Numbered from the stretch's first letter, positions 9,353 through 18,825 are shown. The stretch: DNA of 64,000 nt from an uncultured Cocleimonas sp. (GCF_947495625.1 NZ_CANLZW010000022.1:1-64000), one strand, 5' to 3'. A program made the numbers and translations. The notes: generated by a model from the sequence alone, not told the origin.

Positions 9353-10708
9353 GTGGCAACAAAAAACGCTACAGGAATGCTTTCGGGTGTTGGCAATATA
9401 GCAGAAATCAAACAAAGGCTTGCCTTTGTTTTTTTCGCTTTGATTGTATATAGAATTGGTACATTTATTCCGATTCCAGGAGTTAATCCAGCAGCGTTAC
9501 AGTCATTTTTTGACCAGAATTCAGGAACCATATTAGGAGTTTTTAATATGTTTTCTGGCGGTGCTTTGGAGCGACTAAGTGTTTTTGCTTTAGGTATCAT
9601 GCCGTACATATCTGCATCTATTATCGTGCAGTTAATGACACATGTTGTGCCGACATTAAAGCAATTAAAAAATGAAGGTGAATCTGGTAAAAGAAAGATT
9701 ACCCAATACACAAGATATGGAACAGTTGGTTTGGCTCTTTTCCAAAGTATTGGTATCTCTATGGCTCTTGGTGGTCAGGATTTAGGTGGTGGTCAAACAA
9801 TCGCGTTAAATCCTGGTTTAGGTTTTACTATTACCACCGTTGTCTCACTTGTAACTGGTACTTTGTTTTTAATGTGGTTGGGTGAGCAAATTACTGAACG
9901 TGGTATTGGTAATGGTATTTCGCTTATTATATTTGCTGGTATTGTTGCAGGTTTACCTACAGCAATAGGTGGAACTCTTGAGTTAGCTCGTAATGGTGAG
10001 CTTTCTCCAGCTTTCGTAATTATATTATTAGCGTTAGCAGTTTTAGTAACAGCATTTATTGTTTTTGTTGAAAGAGGGCAAAGACGAATTACTGTTAACT
10101 ATGCAAATAGACAGCAAGGTAGAAAAATGGCTATGGGTCAATCAAGTCATCTACCTTTAAAATTAAATATGGCTGGTGTAATTCCTCCCATATTTGCATC
10201 AAGTATTATATTATTCCCTTCTAGTTTAGGGCGTTGGATATCAGATGCTAATGGAGCTGAGTGGCTTCAGGATTTTGTAACTATGGTTCAACCAGGGCAA
10301 CCACTGTATGTTCTGTTTTATGCCTTAGCTATAATATTCTTTACCTTTTTCTATACTGCTTTGGTTTTCAATTCCAGAGAAACTGCAGATAATTTGAAGA
10401 AGGCAGGTGCTTTTATTCCGGGAATAAGACCAGGGAGAGAAACTGCTAAATATATTGATGGTGTAATGACACGTCTTACATCTGTCGGAGCAATCTACAT
10501 AACTTTAGTATGTTTATTGCCAGAGTTTTTGATTTTAGGTTGGAATGTGCCATTTTACTTTGGTGGTACTTCGCTATTAATTATTGTGGTTGTAGTTATG
10601 GACTTCATTGCCCAGGTTCAGTCGCATATGATGTCTCATCAGTATGAAGGTTTGATGAAAAAAGCAAACTTTAAAGCTGGTGGAAAAAAGCCCAAGAAAA
10701 CAAGTTAA
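9353..10708 (+). CDS. secY: Protein translocase channel subunit SecY
   Basis: The 451-residue protein starts with GTG and has ten predicted membrane helices. The plug region [21 protein letters not shown] and the cytoplasmic loop with [20 protein letters not shown] are typical. SecY forms the inner-membrane pore with SecE and SecG and works with SecDF-YajC, encoded at 40954-44193. The position between rplO and rpmJ is the usual one. Confidence 0.98.
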   Translation: MATKNATGMLSGVGNIAEIKQRLAFVFFALIVYRIGTFIPIPGVNPAALQSFFDQNSGTILGVFNMFSGGALERLSVFALGIMPYISASIIVQLMTHVVPTLKQLKNEGESGKRKITQYTRYGTVGLALFQSIGISMALGGQDLGGGQTIALNPGLGFTITTVVSLVTGTLFLMWLGEQITERGIGNGISLIIFAGIVAGLPTAIGGTLELARNGELSPAFVIILLALAVLVTAFIVFVERGQRRITVNYANRQQGRKMAMGQSSHLPLKLNMAGVIPPIFASSIILFPSSLGRWISDANGAEWLQDFVTMVQPGQPLYVLFYALAIIFFTFFYTALVFNSRETADNLKKAGAFIPGIRPGRETAKYIDGVMTRLTSVGAIYITLVCLLPEFLILGWNVPFYFGGTSLLIIVVVVMDFIAQVQSHMMSHQYEGLMKKANFKAGGKKPKKTS

Positions 10709-10746
10709 TTGTTCCTTGGTATAAGATTTAATTAGAGGTTTAACTC

Positions 10747-10860
10747 ATGAAGGTTCGTGCATCTGTTAAAAAAATGTGCCGTAATTGTCGTACTGTAAAA
10801 CGTAAAGGTATTGTACGTGTTATATGTACTGATCCACGTCATAAACAACGTCAGGGTTAA
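10747..10860 (+). CDS. rpmJ: Ribosomal protein L36, zinc-binding form
   Basis: A 37-residue protein reads [17 protein letters not shown] and ends in KHKQRQG-like residues (HKQRQG). The zinc ligands Cys11, Cys14, Cys27 and His32 are all present, so this is the ordinary zinc form. It completes the spc group and precedes rpsM by 75 bp. Confidence 0.97.
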   Translation: MKVRASVKKMCRNCRTVKRKGIVRVICTDPRHKQRQG

Positions 10861-10873
10861 TATGTTTTTTTTA

Positions 10874-10902
10874 TTGATTAACACTGTGAATTCGGGTATT
10901 GT
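10874..10902 (+). promoter_or_regulatory. Putative alpha-operon promoter
   Basis: TTGATT (10874-10879) and TATTGT (10897-10902) are spaced by 17 bp in the gap between rpmJ and rpsM. This is where the S4-controlled alpha operon begins in E. coli. A short CGGG/CCCG stem (10893-10908) overlaps the -10, so the region may also fold in RNA that reads through. Confidence 0.4.
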
Positions 10903-10935
10903 TGCCCGCTTTTCCAAGCAGTCAGGAGAGTTTTG

Positions 10936-11292
10936 ATGGCTCGTATCGCGGGTATTAATATCCCTGTTAATAAGCATACTGTAATAGCATTAACATCTAT
11001 TTACGGTATAGGTAGAACACGTGCAGCTAATATATGTGTTGAAGCTAAAGTAGCTCCAGCAACAAAGATTAGTGCACTTTCTGAAGACGAAATTGAACGC
11101 ATTAGAAGTGCTGTCGGTAAATTCACTGTTGAAGGTGATTTGAGACGCGAAGTTTCTATGAATATCAAGAGTCTTATGGATCTAGGTTGTTTTAGAGGTG
11201 TTCGTCATCGTCGTGGATTACCACTGCGTGGACAACGTACTAAAACTAATGCTAGAACACGAAAAGGTCCAAGAAAACCAATTCGTAAGTAA
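10936..11292 (+). CDS. rpsM: Ribosomal protein S13
   Basis: I chose the ATG at 10936 with AGGAGAG upstream, giving 118 residues as in E. coli; a TTG one codon earlier is in frame. It has [10 protein letters not shown], the helix-hairpin-helix region [10 protein letters not shown], and the C-terminal [18 protein letters not shown] tail. S13 contacts the P-site tRNA and intersubunit bridges. Confidence 0.98.
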   Translation: MARIAGINIPVNKHTVIALTSIYGIGRTRAANICVEAKVAPATKISALSEDEIERIRSAVGKFTVEGDLRREVSMNIKSLMDLGCFRGVRHRRGLPLRGQRTKTNARTRKGPRKPIRK

Positions 11293-11299
11293 TTAATCG

Positions 11300-11319
11300 A
11301 TATAGATTTTGATCTATAT
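11300..11319 (+). other. AT-rich hairpin between rpsM and rpsK
   Basis: ATATAGAT (11300-11307) and ATCTATAT (11312-11319) form a perfect 8-bp stem with a TTTG loop, followed by an AT-rich stretch ending in five T. The stem is weak. It could slow polymerase or affect message stability, but it may have no function. Confidence 0.35.
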
Positions 11320-11348
11320 AAAATATTTATTTTTGTGGGTAATTAAAG

Positions 11349-11735
11349 ATGGCAACAGCCACCAAATCACGTAAAAAAGTTAAAAAGTCGGTTAGCGATG
11401 GAATTGCACATGTGCATGCTTCTTTCAATAACACGATCATTACTATAACCGATCGTCAAGGCAACGCTTTGGCTTGGGCTACTGCTGGTGGCTCAGGATT
11501 CCGTGGGTCTCGTAAAAGTACTCCTTTTGCGGCTCAGGTTGCTGCTGAAACAGCAGGTGAAACTGCTAAGCAATTTGGTTTAAAAAACTTAGATGTTCAT
11601 GTGAAAGGACCAGGTCCAGGACGAGAGTCTGCTGTTCGTGCCCTTAATAACATCGGTTATAAAATTACAAATATTATTGATGTGACACCTATTCCTCATA
11701 ATGGTTGTCGTCCACCTAAAAAGCGTAGAGTGTAG
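11349..11735 (+). CDS. rpsK: Ribosomal protein S11
   Basis: The 128-residue protein (129 in E. coli) has [19 protein letters not shown] and the C-terminal [18 protein letters not shown], which ends at the 30S platform. It binds with S6/S18 and S7 near the mRNA exit. Confidence 0.98.
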   Translation: MATATKSRKKVKKSVSDGIAHVHASFNNTIITITDRQGNALAWATAGGSGFRGSRKSTPFAAQVAAETAGETAKQFGLKNLDVHVKGPGPGRESAVRALNNIGYKITNIIDVTPIPHNGCRPPKKRRV

Positions 11736-11748
11736 TCGGAGAAAAGTA

Positions 11749-12369
11749 ATGGCCAGATATATCGGACCTAAATGTAAGTTAATGCGTCGTGAAGGTACAG
11801 ACCTTTACTTAAAAGGACGTGGACGTGCACTAGAGAATAAATGTAACTTGGAAAAAGTTCCAGGTGTTCACGGTGAGAGACGTACGCGTTTATCAGACTA
11901 CGGATTACAGTTACGTGAAAAACAAAAAGTACGTCGTATATACGGTGTGCTTGAAAAGCAATTCAGAAACTATTTTAAAGAAGCTGTTCGCCTAAAGGGT
12001 TCAACTGGTGAAAATCTTCTACAGCTTTTAGAAAGTAGATTAGATAACGTCACCTATAGAATGGGTTACGGATCAACTCGCGCAGAAGCTCGTCAATTAG
12101 TTAGTCATAAATCTATACTAGTTAACGGTCAAGCAGTTAACATACCTTCATACCAAGTTAAAGCTGGTGATGTTGTGTCTGTGAGAGAGAAATCTAAAAA
12201 GCAAACAAGAATACAAGATTCTGTTTCTGTTGCCGATCAAATTGGAATTCCAGAGTGGCTTGAAGTTGATGTGAAAAAGCTTGAAGGTACTTACAAGGCA
12301 AATCCAGAACGTGAAGAATTGCCTGCAGAGATTAACGAATCGCTAATCGTGGAACTTTACTCTAAGTAA
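11749..12369 (+). CDS. rpsD: Ribosomal protein S4
   Basis: The ATG at 11749 gives 206 residues, exactly the E. coli length, starting [16 protein letters not shown]; the frame is open upstream only as an overlap with rpsK. The S4 RNA-binding domain is around residues 95-155 ([20 protein letters not shown]). S4 starts 30S assembly, and in E. coli represses the alpha operon. Confidence 0.98.
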   Translation: MARYIGPKCKLMRREGTDLYLKGRGRALENKCNLEKVPGVHGERRTRLSDYGLQLREKQKVRRIYGVLEKQFRNYFKEAVRLKGSTGENLLQLLESRLDNVTYRMGYGSTRAEARQLVSHKSILVNGQAVNIPSYQVKAGDVVSVREKSKKQTRIQDSVSVADQIGIPEWLEVDVKKLEGTYKANPEREELPAEINESLIVELYSK

Positions 12370-12408
12370 GTTTCTATAGTTAGTCTCAGATAAATTGAGG
12401 TTTATATT

Positions 12409-13407
12409 TTGTCGAAAACAACAGATTTATTGAAGCCACGTAATATCCAGGTCAAGGATCTGGGTAATCATACGTCGAAGATTGTACTTGAGCCACTCGA
12501 AAGAGGGTTCGGTCATACGTTGGGTAATGCTCTTCGTAGAATTCTTTTGTCGTCTGTGCCTGGTTGTGCTGTAACAGAAGTTAAGATCACGGGTGTTGAT
12601 CATGAGTACACAGCTCTTGATGGTGTTCAGGAAGATGTAGTTGATATTCTTCTTAATATGAAGAAGTTAGCATTTCGTTTGAATACTAAAGAAGAAGTAT
12701 CACTTGATCTTAGAAAGCAAGGTCCTGGTGTTATTACAGCTGGTGATATTCAACTAGATCATGACGTTGAAATTGTTGATCCGGATGCTGTTATCGCAAC
12801 TCTAACTACGGATAGAGAACTAGAGATGACGATCAAAGTCGAGAAAGGAAGAGGTTATCAGCCTGCTCCAGTTCGTCGTGGTCCGGATTCTCCAGAGCTA
12901 CCTTTAGGAACATTAGTATTAGATGCGTCTTTTAGTCCTGTAGTGCGTGTTTCATACGATGTTGACAGTGCTCGTGTAGAAAATAGAACTGACCTTGATA
13001 AATTAATTATTGAGCTACAGTCTGATGGTTCTATCGATGCTGAAGAAACAATCAGTGATGCAGCAACTATATTGCATGAGCAATTAGCAGTATTCTTTGA
13101 TCTTACTATTATCGAGCCAGAGCCAGAAGTTGAGCCAGAGCCTGAGATAGATCCTGTTCTTCTTCGTCCGGTTGATGATTTAGAGCTTACTGTAAGATCA
13201 GCTAATTGTCTTAAAGCTGAACAGGTTTACTACATTGGTGATCTAGTACAGAAAACTGAAGTAGAACTTCTAAAAACACCTAATTTAGGTAAGAAGTCTT
13301 TAACAGAAATCAAAGATATCCTTGCATCTCATGGTTTGACGCTTGGCGCTCGTTTAGAAAACTGGCCTCCTGCTTCAATTGAGACTAAGGATGTAAGAGT
13401 TGGTTAA
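12409..13407 (+). CDS. rpoA: RNA polymerase alpha subunit
   Basis: The 332-residue subunit starts with TTG preceded by TTGAGG; no in-frame ATG occurs near the conserved N terminus, so the weak start seems real. The N-terminal assembly domain has [22 protein letters not shown]. The C-terminal domain that binds UP elements and activators has [19 protein letters not shown]. The linker (about residues 236-250) is a proline-glutamate repeat, [13 protein letters not shown], more acidic than in E. coli. Confidence 0.98.
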   Translation: MSKTTDLLKPRNIQVKDLGNHTSKIVLEPLERGFGHTLGNALRRILLSSVPGCAVTEVKITGVDHEYTALDGVQEDVVDILLNMKKLAFRLNTKEEVSLDLRKQGPGVITAGDIQLDHDVEIVDPDAVIATLTTDRELEMTIKVEKGRGYQPAPVRRGPDSPELPLGTLVLDASFSPVVRVSYDVDSARVENRTDLDKLIIELQSDGSIDAEETISDAATILHEQLAVFFDLTIIEPEPEVEPEPEIDPVLLRPVDDLELTVRSANCLKAEQVYYIGDLVQKTEVELLKTPNLGKKSLTEIKDILASHGLTLGARLENWPPASIETKDVRVG

Positions 13408-13461
13408 TTCGATTTGATCGAATAATTAACTAAATAGAAACAAAAATTTAAGGTTTACAAC

Positions 13462-13833
13462 ATGCGTCATCATAAAATAGGCAGACAACTTAGCCGTAAC
13501 AGTAGTCACCGTAAAGCAACATTGCAGAGCTTATCTACTGCTCTAATTAAGCATGGAGCTATCAAAACAACTGTTGCTAAGGCAAAAGAATTGCGTCGCG
13601 TAGCTGAGCCATTAGTTACACGAGCTAAAGAAGATTCAGTTCACAACCGTCGTACTGCATTTGCAAGATTGCGAGACGATGAGTGTGTAGGTATCTTATT
13701 CAATGAATTAGGTCCTCGCTATAAAGAGCGTCCTGGTGGATACACTCGCATTATTAAGTGTGGATACCGAGCAGGTGATAATGCGCCAATGGCTTACATT
13801 GAATTTGTTGATCGTCCTGAAGCTGCTGAGTAA
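13462..13833 (+). CDS. rplQ: Ribosomal protein L17
   Basis: The 123-residue protein has the L17 signature [22 protein letters not shown] and ends near [14 protein letters not shown]. It sits at the exit tunnel. It is the last gene of the alpha operon and is followed 18 bp later by an intrinsic terminator. Confidence 0.98.
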   Translation: MRHHKIGRQLSRNSSHRKATLQSLSTALIKHGAIKTTVAKAKELRRVAEPLVTRAKEDSVHNRRTAFARLRDDECVGILFNELGPRYKERPGGYTRIIKCGYRAGDNAPMAYIEFVDRPEAAE

Positions 13834-13851
13834 TTAGTATCTTATAAACAT

Positions 13852-13882
13852 AAAAAAAGCCGAGTTTATCTCGGCTTTTTTT
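13852..13882 (+). terminator. Intrinsic terminator of the alpha operon
   Basis: GCCGAG (13859-13864) and CTCGGC (13870-13875) form a stem with loop TTTAT, flanked by seven A and seven T, so it can work in both directions. It closes the ribosomal cluster and would also end transcription of the broken gene on the minus strand at 13881. Confidence 0.9.
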
Positions 13883-14181
13883 ATGTTATTTCAATTGGTA
13901 AAATCTTTTCGCCAAATGTAGTTAGTTGTATTAGTTTCTTTCTGGGCGACTGTTCGTTAAATAGTTTGAATTTCATGCCACACCAGCTCTCCAATTCTAA
14001 CAAGCAACTTATAACGCTTTCTTCTGGTATATCAGATAGAACATCAACGTACTCATAACCTGTGTCAACATATAAAAAACAATAGCTACCACCATGTAAT
14101 AAGCATAAGCGTCTTATAGTTTCTTTATTTGGGGTAGTTGTTAGCCATAGATATAACTTCTTGCTGTTTGATTTTCGTCAT
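13881..14181 (-). pseudogene. Small unknown gene, apparently frameshifted by one C
   Basis: On the minus strand a frame of 98 codons runs without a stop from 14177 to the TAA at 13883-13881, but it has no usable start near its N terminus. An ATG at 14181-14179 in the neighbouring frame opens MTKIKQQEVISMANNYP and hits a stop at once after a CCCC run (GGGG at 14131-14134 on the plus strand). With three C instead of four the two frames join into one protein of about 99 residues containing YCFLYVDTGYEYVDVLSDIP and ELESWCGMKFKLF. I do not recognise the family. It could be a decayed gene, a phase-variable gene or a sequencing error. Confidence 0.45.
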
Positions 14182-14238
14182 TGACTGGTATTGATTAAAA
14201 GCTACACTGTTCGCCTCTAATTTAACAAGTATACGATA

Positions 14239-14640
14239 ATGCCATTAGCAAACACTAAAACTGTTAGCGCTGAACAGTCAAAGAAAAACGCACGGTTATT
14301 TCATTATGGAAATATATTATCCATAGCAATTCCATTTCCATTATTTATATTTTGGTTTGGTGCATCTATGTTTGTTTATGCGTTATATAGGCATCATCCT
14401 AACCCAAGGGTTGGTTATTATACGCAAAAGGGTGCATATTATTTTTATGCGTTAGCAGGCTTTTTAGTGGTTATTCTTACATTTGCACCAAGGGTGTTAT
14501 TTGAAGATATTCGTTATGCGCTATTATTGTGGGGATTGTGTGCATTAGTTTTGATTCCTTTGTCTATTAAAGAGATAATGCAGATCAATCGTGAAGATTG
14601 GAAAGATACTGAGTACAAAGATAATACAAGGAATACATAG
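14239..14640 (+). CDS. Small integral membrane protein, unknown function
   Basis: The 133-residue protein has about three predicted membrane helices, around residues 26-49, 67-85 and 91-110, with a short charged tail rich in Asp, Glu and Lys. I do not recognise a family or catalytic motif. It lies 7 bp upstream of bioB on the same strand and is probably co-transcribed with it, which alone does not imply a role in biotin synthesis. Confidence 0.75.
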   Translation: MPLANTKTVSAEQSKKNARLFHYGNILSIAIPFPLFIFWFGASMFVYALYRHHPNPRVGYYTQKGAYYFYALAGFLVVILTFAPRVLFEDIRYALLLWGLCALVLIPLSIKEIMQINREDWKDTEYKDNTRNT

Positions 14641-14647
14641 GTAATAA

Positions 14648-15643
14648 ATGATGGTCGAAGTACGTAATAACTGGAACACTGAAGATATAGAAGCATTATT
14701 CGACTTACCGTTTAATGATTTGATGTGTAAATCTCACTCGATACACAGAGAATGTTTCAATCCTAATGAGGTTCAGATTAGTACTTTGTTAAGTATTAAA
14801 ACAGGGGCTTGTCCTGAAGATTGTTCTTATTGCTCACAAAGTTCAAAAAATGACACCGGTTTAGAGCGTGAGAGATTATTGCCTATATCTGAAGTCGTTG
14901 AAGCAGCTACTGAAGCTAAAAACAATGGCGCAACTCGTTTTTGTATGGGAGCAGCATGGCGTAACCCAACAGATAAGAGTCTTGATCATGTCATCGAGAT
15001 GATCAAAACAGTAAAAGACATGGGGATGGAGACTTGTGTAACGCTTGGTATGTTAAAAGAACAACAAGCTCAAAAATTAAAAGAGGTTGGTTTAGATTAC
15101 TATAACCATAATCTCGATACATCTCCTGAATTTTACGGCACCGTGATTTCAACGCGTACCTATCAGGATCGTTTAGATACTTTAGAACATGTTCGTAATG
15201 CCGGAATCAATGTATGTTCTGGTGGCATTTTAGGAATGGGTGAGACCCGCAGAGATCGCGCAAGACTTTTGCAAGAACTTGCTAATCTGCCTCAACATCC
15301 TGAGTCTGTGCCTATTAATGATCTGGTTCAGGTTAAAGGTACTCCTTTAGATGGTATTGATAAACTAGATCCATTTGAATTTATTCGTACTATCGCTGTT
15401 GCTCGTATTATTATGCCAAAATCATATGTTCGTTTATCCGCGGGTCGAACTGAGATGAATGACGAAATGCAAGCATGGTGTTTCTTTGCTGGGGCTAACT
15501 CTATGTTCTATGGTGACAGACTGTTAACCACTGATAATCCAGAAGAAAGCCACGATCAACAATTGTTTACTCGCTTAGATATTAATCCTGAAAAAGGGAT
15601 TAATAGTGAACAAGAAAACATGCCAGAAAAACAATTAGCTTAG
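14648..15643 (+). CDS. bioB: Biotin synthase
   Basis: The 331-residue enzyme is a radical-SAM protein that inserts sulfur into dethiobiotin. The cluster motif is Cys55-Cys59-Cys62 in [10 protein letters not shown]. Further conserved parts are [31 protein letters not shown] and YVRLSAGR, which supply the [2Fe-2S] and substrate ligands in the family. There is a second ATG one codon in. No other bio genes are in the window. The C-terminal tail of about 15 residues ([16 protein letters not shown]) is variable. Confidence 0.97.
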   Translation: MMVEVRNNWNTEDIEALFDLPFNDLMCKSHSIHRECFNPNEVQISTLLSIKTGACPEDCSYCSQSSKNDTGLERERLLPISEVVEAATEAKNNGATRFCMGAAWRNPTDKSLDHVIEMIKTVKDMGMETCVTLGMLKEQQAQKLKEVGLDYYNHNLDTSPEFYGTVISTRTYQDRLDTLEHVRNAGINVCSGGILGMGETRRDRARLLQELANLPQHPESVPINDLVQVKGTPLDGIDKLDPFEFIRTIAVARIIMPKSYVRLSAGRTEMNDEMQAWCFFAGANSMFYGDRLLTTDNPEESHDQQLFTRLDINPEKGINSEQENMPEKQLA

Positions 15644-15703
15644 GGTTGTTAATCACTAAGTAAATTTATTTTCATTTATAATGAAATTATGCCTAAAAGA
15701 CTG

Positions 15704-15732
15704 TTGAAGTTGTAAATAAAAATCGGCATAAT
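15704..15732 (+). promoter_or_regulatory. rpsT promoter
   Basis: TTGAAG (15704-15709) and CATAAT (15727-15732) are separated by exactly 17 bp. The -10 and its GCG discriminator (GGCATAATGCG) are identical to those before rplC. The leader to the TTG start is about 35 nt. Confidence 0.75.
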
Positions 15733-15771
15733 GCGTCCCTTGTTTTTAAATGCCCATGTGGGAGAAGTACA

Positions 15772-16032
15772 TTGCCAAATATTACATCAGCTAAGAAGCG
15801 CGCACGTCAATCAGAAAACAGACGTCAGCATAATAAACACATTCGTTCTGGTATGCGCACAACCGTTAAGAACGTTCTATACGCTATTGAAGCTGGTGAT
15901 AAAGAAAAGGCTCAAGCAGCTTTCAAAGAAGCTGTGCCTGCTATCGACTCTAGCGTTAACAAAGGCATTATTCATAAGAATAAAGCTGCAAGATCTAAAA
16001 GCCGTTTGAATGCAAAAGTTCAAGCAATGTAA
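15772..16032 (+). CDS. rpsT: Ribosomal protein S20
   Basis: The 86-residue protein is of family length (87 in E. coli), with [15 protein letters not shown] and [15 protein letters not shown]. It starts with TTG, as E. coli rpsT does; there the weak start is part of S20 autoregulation, so the same control is plausible. A GGAG binding site is present. It has its own promoter and a terminator and forms a single-gene unit after bioB. Confidence 0.97.
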   Translation: MPNITSAKKRARQSENRRQHNKHIRSGMRTTVKNVLYAIEAGDKEKAQAAFKEAVPAIDSSVNKGIIHKNKAARSKSRLNAKVQAM

Positions 16033-16046
16033 GATCTGAAAGATCC

Positions 16047-16079
16047 AAAAAAAGCCAGCTTTCAAGCTGGCTTTTTTTT
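16047..16079 (+). terminator. rpsT intrinsic terminator
   Basis: GCCAGCTT (16054-16061) pairs with AAGCTGGC (16064-16071), flanked by A and T runs; the T tract runs from 16072. It lies about 20 bp after the rpsT stop. Confidence 0.9.
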
Positions 16080-16106
16080 GCATGAAATTAATAGAAAATG
16101 CCTCTA

Positions 16107-16119
16107 AAGTAGGGGGGTG
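16107..16119 (+). repeat. AAGTAGGGGGGTG dispersed repeat, copy 1
   Basis: Exact 13-bp core between the rpsT terminator and the aldo/keto reductase. It is preceded by a short A-run and GCC about 7-12 nt upstream. The flanks AAAGT and ACTTT (16106-16110, 16120-16124) are inverted and give a 5-bp stem with a G-rich loop. It lies about 95 bp before the downstream start codon. Confidence 0.9.
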
Positions 16120-16214
16120 ACTTTTTGTTTTAAATCATTTGATTTAAAGTCACTAAGCTTATATCAATGCTTATAAGAATTACCCATTCCTTCAAATAAT
16201 AGAAACTATTAACT

Positions 16215-17210
16215 ATGCATTCAAGAAAATTAGGTCCGTTCACAATATCTTCACTCGGTTTGGGGTGCATGAATTATTCTATGGGTTACGGTCCAAGGCC
16301 GACTGAAGAATATTCTCACCAGCTACTCAACGAAGCGCTAGATAGTGGCTACACATTCCTTGATACTGCAGCAATGTATGGAATGGGTCATAGTGAAGAA
16401 CAAATTGGTAAAGCGCTCTCACATCGTCGTTCAGAATTCACGTTGGCAAGTAAATGTGGCATTTATAAGAATGCAGAAGGTCAGACAGAAACAAATGGTC
16501 GGCCGGAAGTACTCTATAAAACCTGTGAAGACAGTCTTAAGCGATTAAACACCGATGTGATTGATCTTTATTACTTGCACCGTATAGATCCTAATATCCC
16601 CGTAGAAGAGAGTGTAGGCGCTTTAGCGCGTTTAGTTGAGCAAGGGAAGATTCGTAGTGTCGGGTTGTCAGAAGTCAGTTCTGATAGTCTCCAGCGTGCA
16701 CACAATGAATATCCTATCACTGCATTGCAATCTGAATATTCATTATGGTCACGAACCCCTGAGAGAAAAGTATTGGATACCTGTCGAGAATTAGGTGTGA
16801 CCTTTGTTGCGTTTTCTCCTTTGGGGCGTCAATTCTTAACGGGTAAGAGTACTGACGTCTCAACTCTGGGTGATGATAATTTTCGTGCGACTATTGCACG
16901 TCCTCGTTTTGAGCCTAAAAACTTTGCCGAAAATACTAAGTTACTTATTCCTTTCGCTGAAATTGCAGAACAAGTCGACTGTAGTATGGCGCAATTATCA
17001 CTTGCCTGGCTACTTGCTAAAGGTGAGGACATTATTCCAATTCCAGGAACCAGCAACATTGATCACATGTTAGAAAATGCAGGGGCCGGTGATCTGCAAC
17101 TCCCTACAGAAATCGTTGAGAAGTTAGATCAATTGATTAATGATGAAACTGTCAAAGGTGAACGTTATTCAAAAGCATTGATGGAAAGCATAGATTCAGA
17201 AAGAGATTGA
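16215..17210 (+). CDS. Aldo/keto reductase
   Basis: The 331-residue protein has the aldo/keto reductase catalytic tetrad Asp50, Tyr55, Lys80 and His122 (LDTAAMYG, SKCG, YYLHRID). The NADPH-binding end has IPIPGTSNIDHMLENAGA. The family reduces aldehydes and ketones in the cytoplasm; it looks closest to the AKR12/13-type branch and the substrate cannot be told. It is convergent with the regulator at 17238. Confidence 0.92.
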   Translation: MHSRKLGPFTISSLGLGCMNYSMGYGPRPTEEYSHQLLNEALDSGYTFLDTAAMYGMGHSEEQIGKALSHRRSEFTLASKCGIYKNAEGQTETNGRPEVLYKTCEDSLKRLNTDVIDLYYLHRIDPNIPVEESVGALARLVEQGKIRSVGLSEVSSDSLQRAHNEYPITALQSEYSLWSRTPERKVLDTCRELGVTFVAFSPLGRQFLTGKSTDVSTLGDDNFRATIARPRFEPKNFAENTKLLIPFAEIAEQVDCSMAQLSLAWLLAKGEDIIPIPGTSNIDHMLENAGAGDLQLPTEIVEKLDQLINDETVKGERYSKALMESIDSERD

Positions 17211-17237
17211 TTATTGTTAAGTATGAGCATCACTTAA

Positions 17238-18035
17238 CTAATGACTGATTGATTCTGCTGATGCTTGTTCAAGATATGAGCGCGTATAATCATCTGCAGG
17301 GTAATACGATTCGATCATAATTTCCGCGGCTGTGATATCTATAGGGGTGCCAAACGAGGTTAATGTTGTGAGAAATTTCAATGTCTGTTTTCCCATACAA
17401 AAATCAACATAAATAAAAGGCTCGGATTTTCTTTCGAGTGTTGCAGATAATGCTAATTCTGCAACACCGGGATAATTCTTAAGGTTGTTTAGTATTTTGT
17501 GATGACGTCCAGGAGACTCTTGTTGTTCTTGTTGTAATCGTCTTAATGTCGTGATGGCTACTTCTTCCCAATTTTGTAAGAAAGTTTTAAATCCATTGGG
17601 TGAGAGAACTAATTCAGCGATATTCATTGAAGAGGTAAATTCTGGGAACTCAGCTCTTATTGTTTGAGTGATAAGATCGAATGCATTATTTTTTAAAATG
17701 ATATTCCACTCCCAATCCAAAACTGTCAAAGGATATGGTTCTTGCTTCTCTAAAATAATTTCCAAAGTTTGTCGTAATCTCGACATTTCTGCATGATCAA
17801 TAGGAGTCCGTGTGTAATGATCTGCAAAACCCGCGGCAGATAGCATTTCATTGCGATTCCTTATCGGTATATTGAGTACATCACAGAGGGTAAGGATCAT
17901 CTGCTTACTCGGTTTACTACGTTCCGTTTCAATAAAACTAATGTGTTTGTTGCTTACGCCGGACTCTAAGGCTAAATCAAGTTGACTAAGTTTTTTGTGT
18001 TTACGCCAAAAACGTAATTGTTCGCCGATATTCAT
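17238..18035 (-). CDS. XRE-family regulator with MmyB-like ligand-binding domain
   Basis: I chose the ATG at 18035 (265 residues); a TTG five codons upstream is possible. Residues 1-60 are a helix-turn-helix (LRFWRKHKKLSQLDLALESGVSNKHISFIETERSKP in overlapping parts). The rest, with YPLTVLDWEWNIILKNNAF and PGVAELALSATLERKSEPF, matches the MmyB-like ligand-binding region known from this regulator family. It is divergent from the small membrane protein at 18180. A 19-bp palindrome overlaps the region expected for its own -35, which suggests autorepression. Confidence 0.88.
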   Translation of the reverse strand: MNIGEQLRFWRKHKKLSQLDLALESGVSNKHISFIETERSKPSKQMILTLCDVLNIPIRNRNEMLSAAGFADHYTRTPIDHAEMSRLRQTLEIILEKQEPYPLTVLDWEWNIILKNNAFDLITQTIRAEFPEFTSSMNIAELVLSPNGFKTFLQNWEEVAITTLRRLQQEQQESPGRHHKILNNLKNYPGVAELALSATLERKSEPFIYVDFCMGKQTLKFLTTLTSFGTPIDITAAEIMIESYYPADDYTRSYLEQASAESISH

Positions 18036-18073
18036 GGTTAGTTTGTACAAATAGAATGTTTCTAGTGATTCAT

Positions 18074-18079
18074 ATTATA
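18074..18079 (-). promoter_or_regulatory. Putative -10 of the XRE regulator gene
   Basis: A perfect TATAAT on the minus strand lies about 40 bp before the regulator ATG. The expected -35 position falls at 18097-18102, where the palindrome begins and where the sequence matches the consensus poorly. Confidence 0.5.
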
Positions 18080-18099
18080 TGACGAAATGACTTTTATAA

Positions 18100-18118
18100 A
18101 ATTACCTCTGAGGTAATT
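18100..18118. promoter_or_regulatory. 19-bp palindromic operator
   Basis: AATTACCTCTGAGGTAATT is a perfect 9-1-9 palindrome in the divergent gap between the XRE regulator and the membrane protein. A further half-site, ATTACCT, is at 18125-18131 and overlaps the -35 of the plus-strand promoter. It is the likely binding site of the adjacent regulator. Confidence 0.7.
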
Positions 18119-18121
18119 GTT

Positions 18122-18150
18122 TTGATTACCTGTCAATGAAAGAATGTATT
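18122..18150 (+). promoter_or_regulatory. Putative promoter of the small membrane protein gene
   Basis: TTGATT (18122-18127) and TGTATT (18145-18150) are spaced by 17 bp, 30 bp before the ATG at 18180. The palindrome ends 4 bp upstream of the -35. Confidence 0.5.
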
Positions 18151-18179
18151 CATCAATTTAAAAATTAATGGAGTACGCA

Positions 18180-18524
18180 ATGACAATTTTAAGAGGTTTC
18201 CTCATGCTATCCTGGCTGTTAATTATGAGTATCACTCTATATGCCGTAACTCAGCTTGGCTTCAATTGGCCTGCGGTTTTCTTTGGTGATCTGTTTGGTA
18301 ATGAATGGCGTTCTCAGTTTAATACTGATTTCCTGATACATTTGTTGTTACTTTGTGCTTGGGTTTATTGGCGGGAAGAATCCAAAGTGAAAGGTTCAAT
18401 ATACGGCTTTCTGAGTATTTTCATGGGGGGTATGTTTGGTTTTGCGTATTTGTTATTTCACTCATATAAATCTAAAGGAAATGTGAAAGCTTTATTGTTG
18501 GGCTCCCATAATGACGATGAATAA
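18180..18524 (+). CDS. Small membrane protein, possibly DUF1475/DUF2834-like
   Basis: The ATG at 18180 is preceded by GGAG at 6 bp spacing, better than the in-frame ATG at 18168, and gives 114 residues. Three predicted membrane segments lie at about 5-25, 51-68 and 75-95, with conserved-looking aromatic and acidic residues in between (FFGDLFGNEW, FNTDFLIHLL, WREESK). This layout resembles small membrane families such as DUF1475 or DUF2834, but I cannot confirm this. The regulator next door, divergent over a shared palindrome, probably controls it. Confidence 0.75.
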   Translation: MTILRGFLMLSWLLIMSITLYAVTQLGFNWPAVFFGDLFGNEWRSQFNTDFLIHLLLLCAWVYWREESKVKGSIYGFLSIFMGGMFGFAYLLFHSYKSKGNVKALLLGSHNDDE

Positions 18525-18640
18525 TAAAGGCTTAAAAAGTATCTAGTCTAAACAGAATAAAATCTCTAAAGTGCATTAATGTCATTTTGATTTATTGAGA
18601 TGTGAAATATTCATGATTACGTCAATTTAGTCATCAATTT

Positions 18641-18684
18641 AAAGATGACCAGAAATTTCTCATTCAAATTACTGGTCATCTTTT
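18641..18684. terminator. Bidirectional terminator
   Basis: AAAGATGACCAG (18641-18652) and CTGGTCATCTTT (18672-18683) form a perfect 12-bp stem with a 19-nt loop in the convergent gap 18525-18825. A-rich and T-rich ends let it act on both strands. I see nothing else in this 301-bp gap. Confidence 0.75.
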
Positions 18685-18825
18685 CTCACTTTGATCATCT
18701 CTAAGCAAGAGATGAAGGTAAAAACTGTTACGCCTAGACTAACCCGTAAATACTAAATTCTAGGGTATTCAATTCGTGAAGGTTAAGCTAACAGAGTTAT
18801 TAAAATCTGTAATGTTTCGATATAT

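Noticed and set aside
11701-11748. N-terminal extension of rpsD into rpsK
   Set aside because: S4 starts MARY at 11749 in all relatives I know; the extension is only an open overlap.
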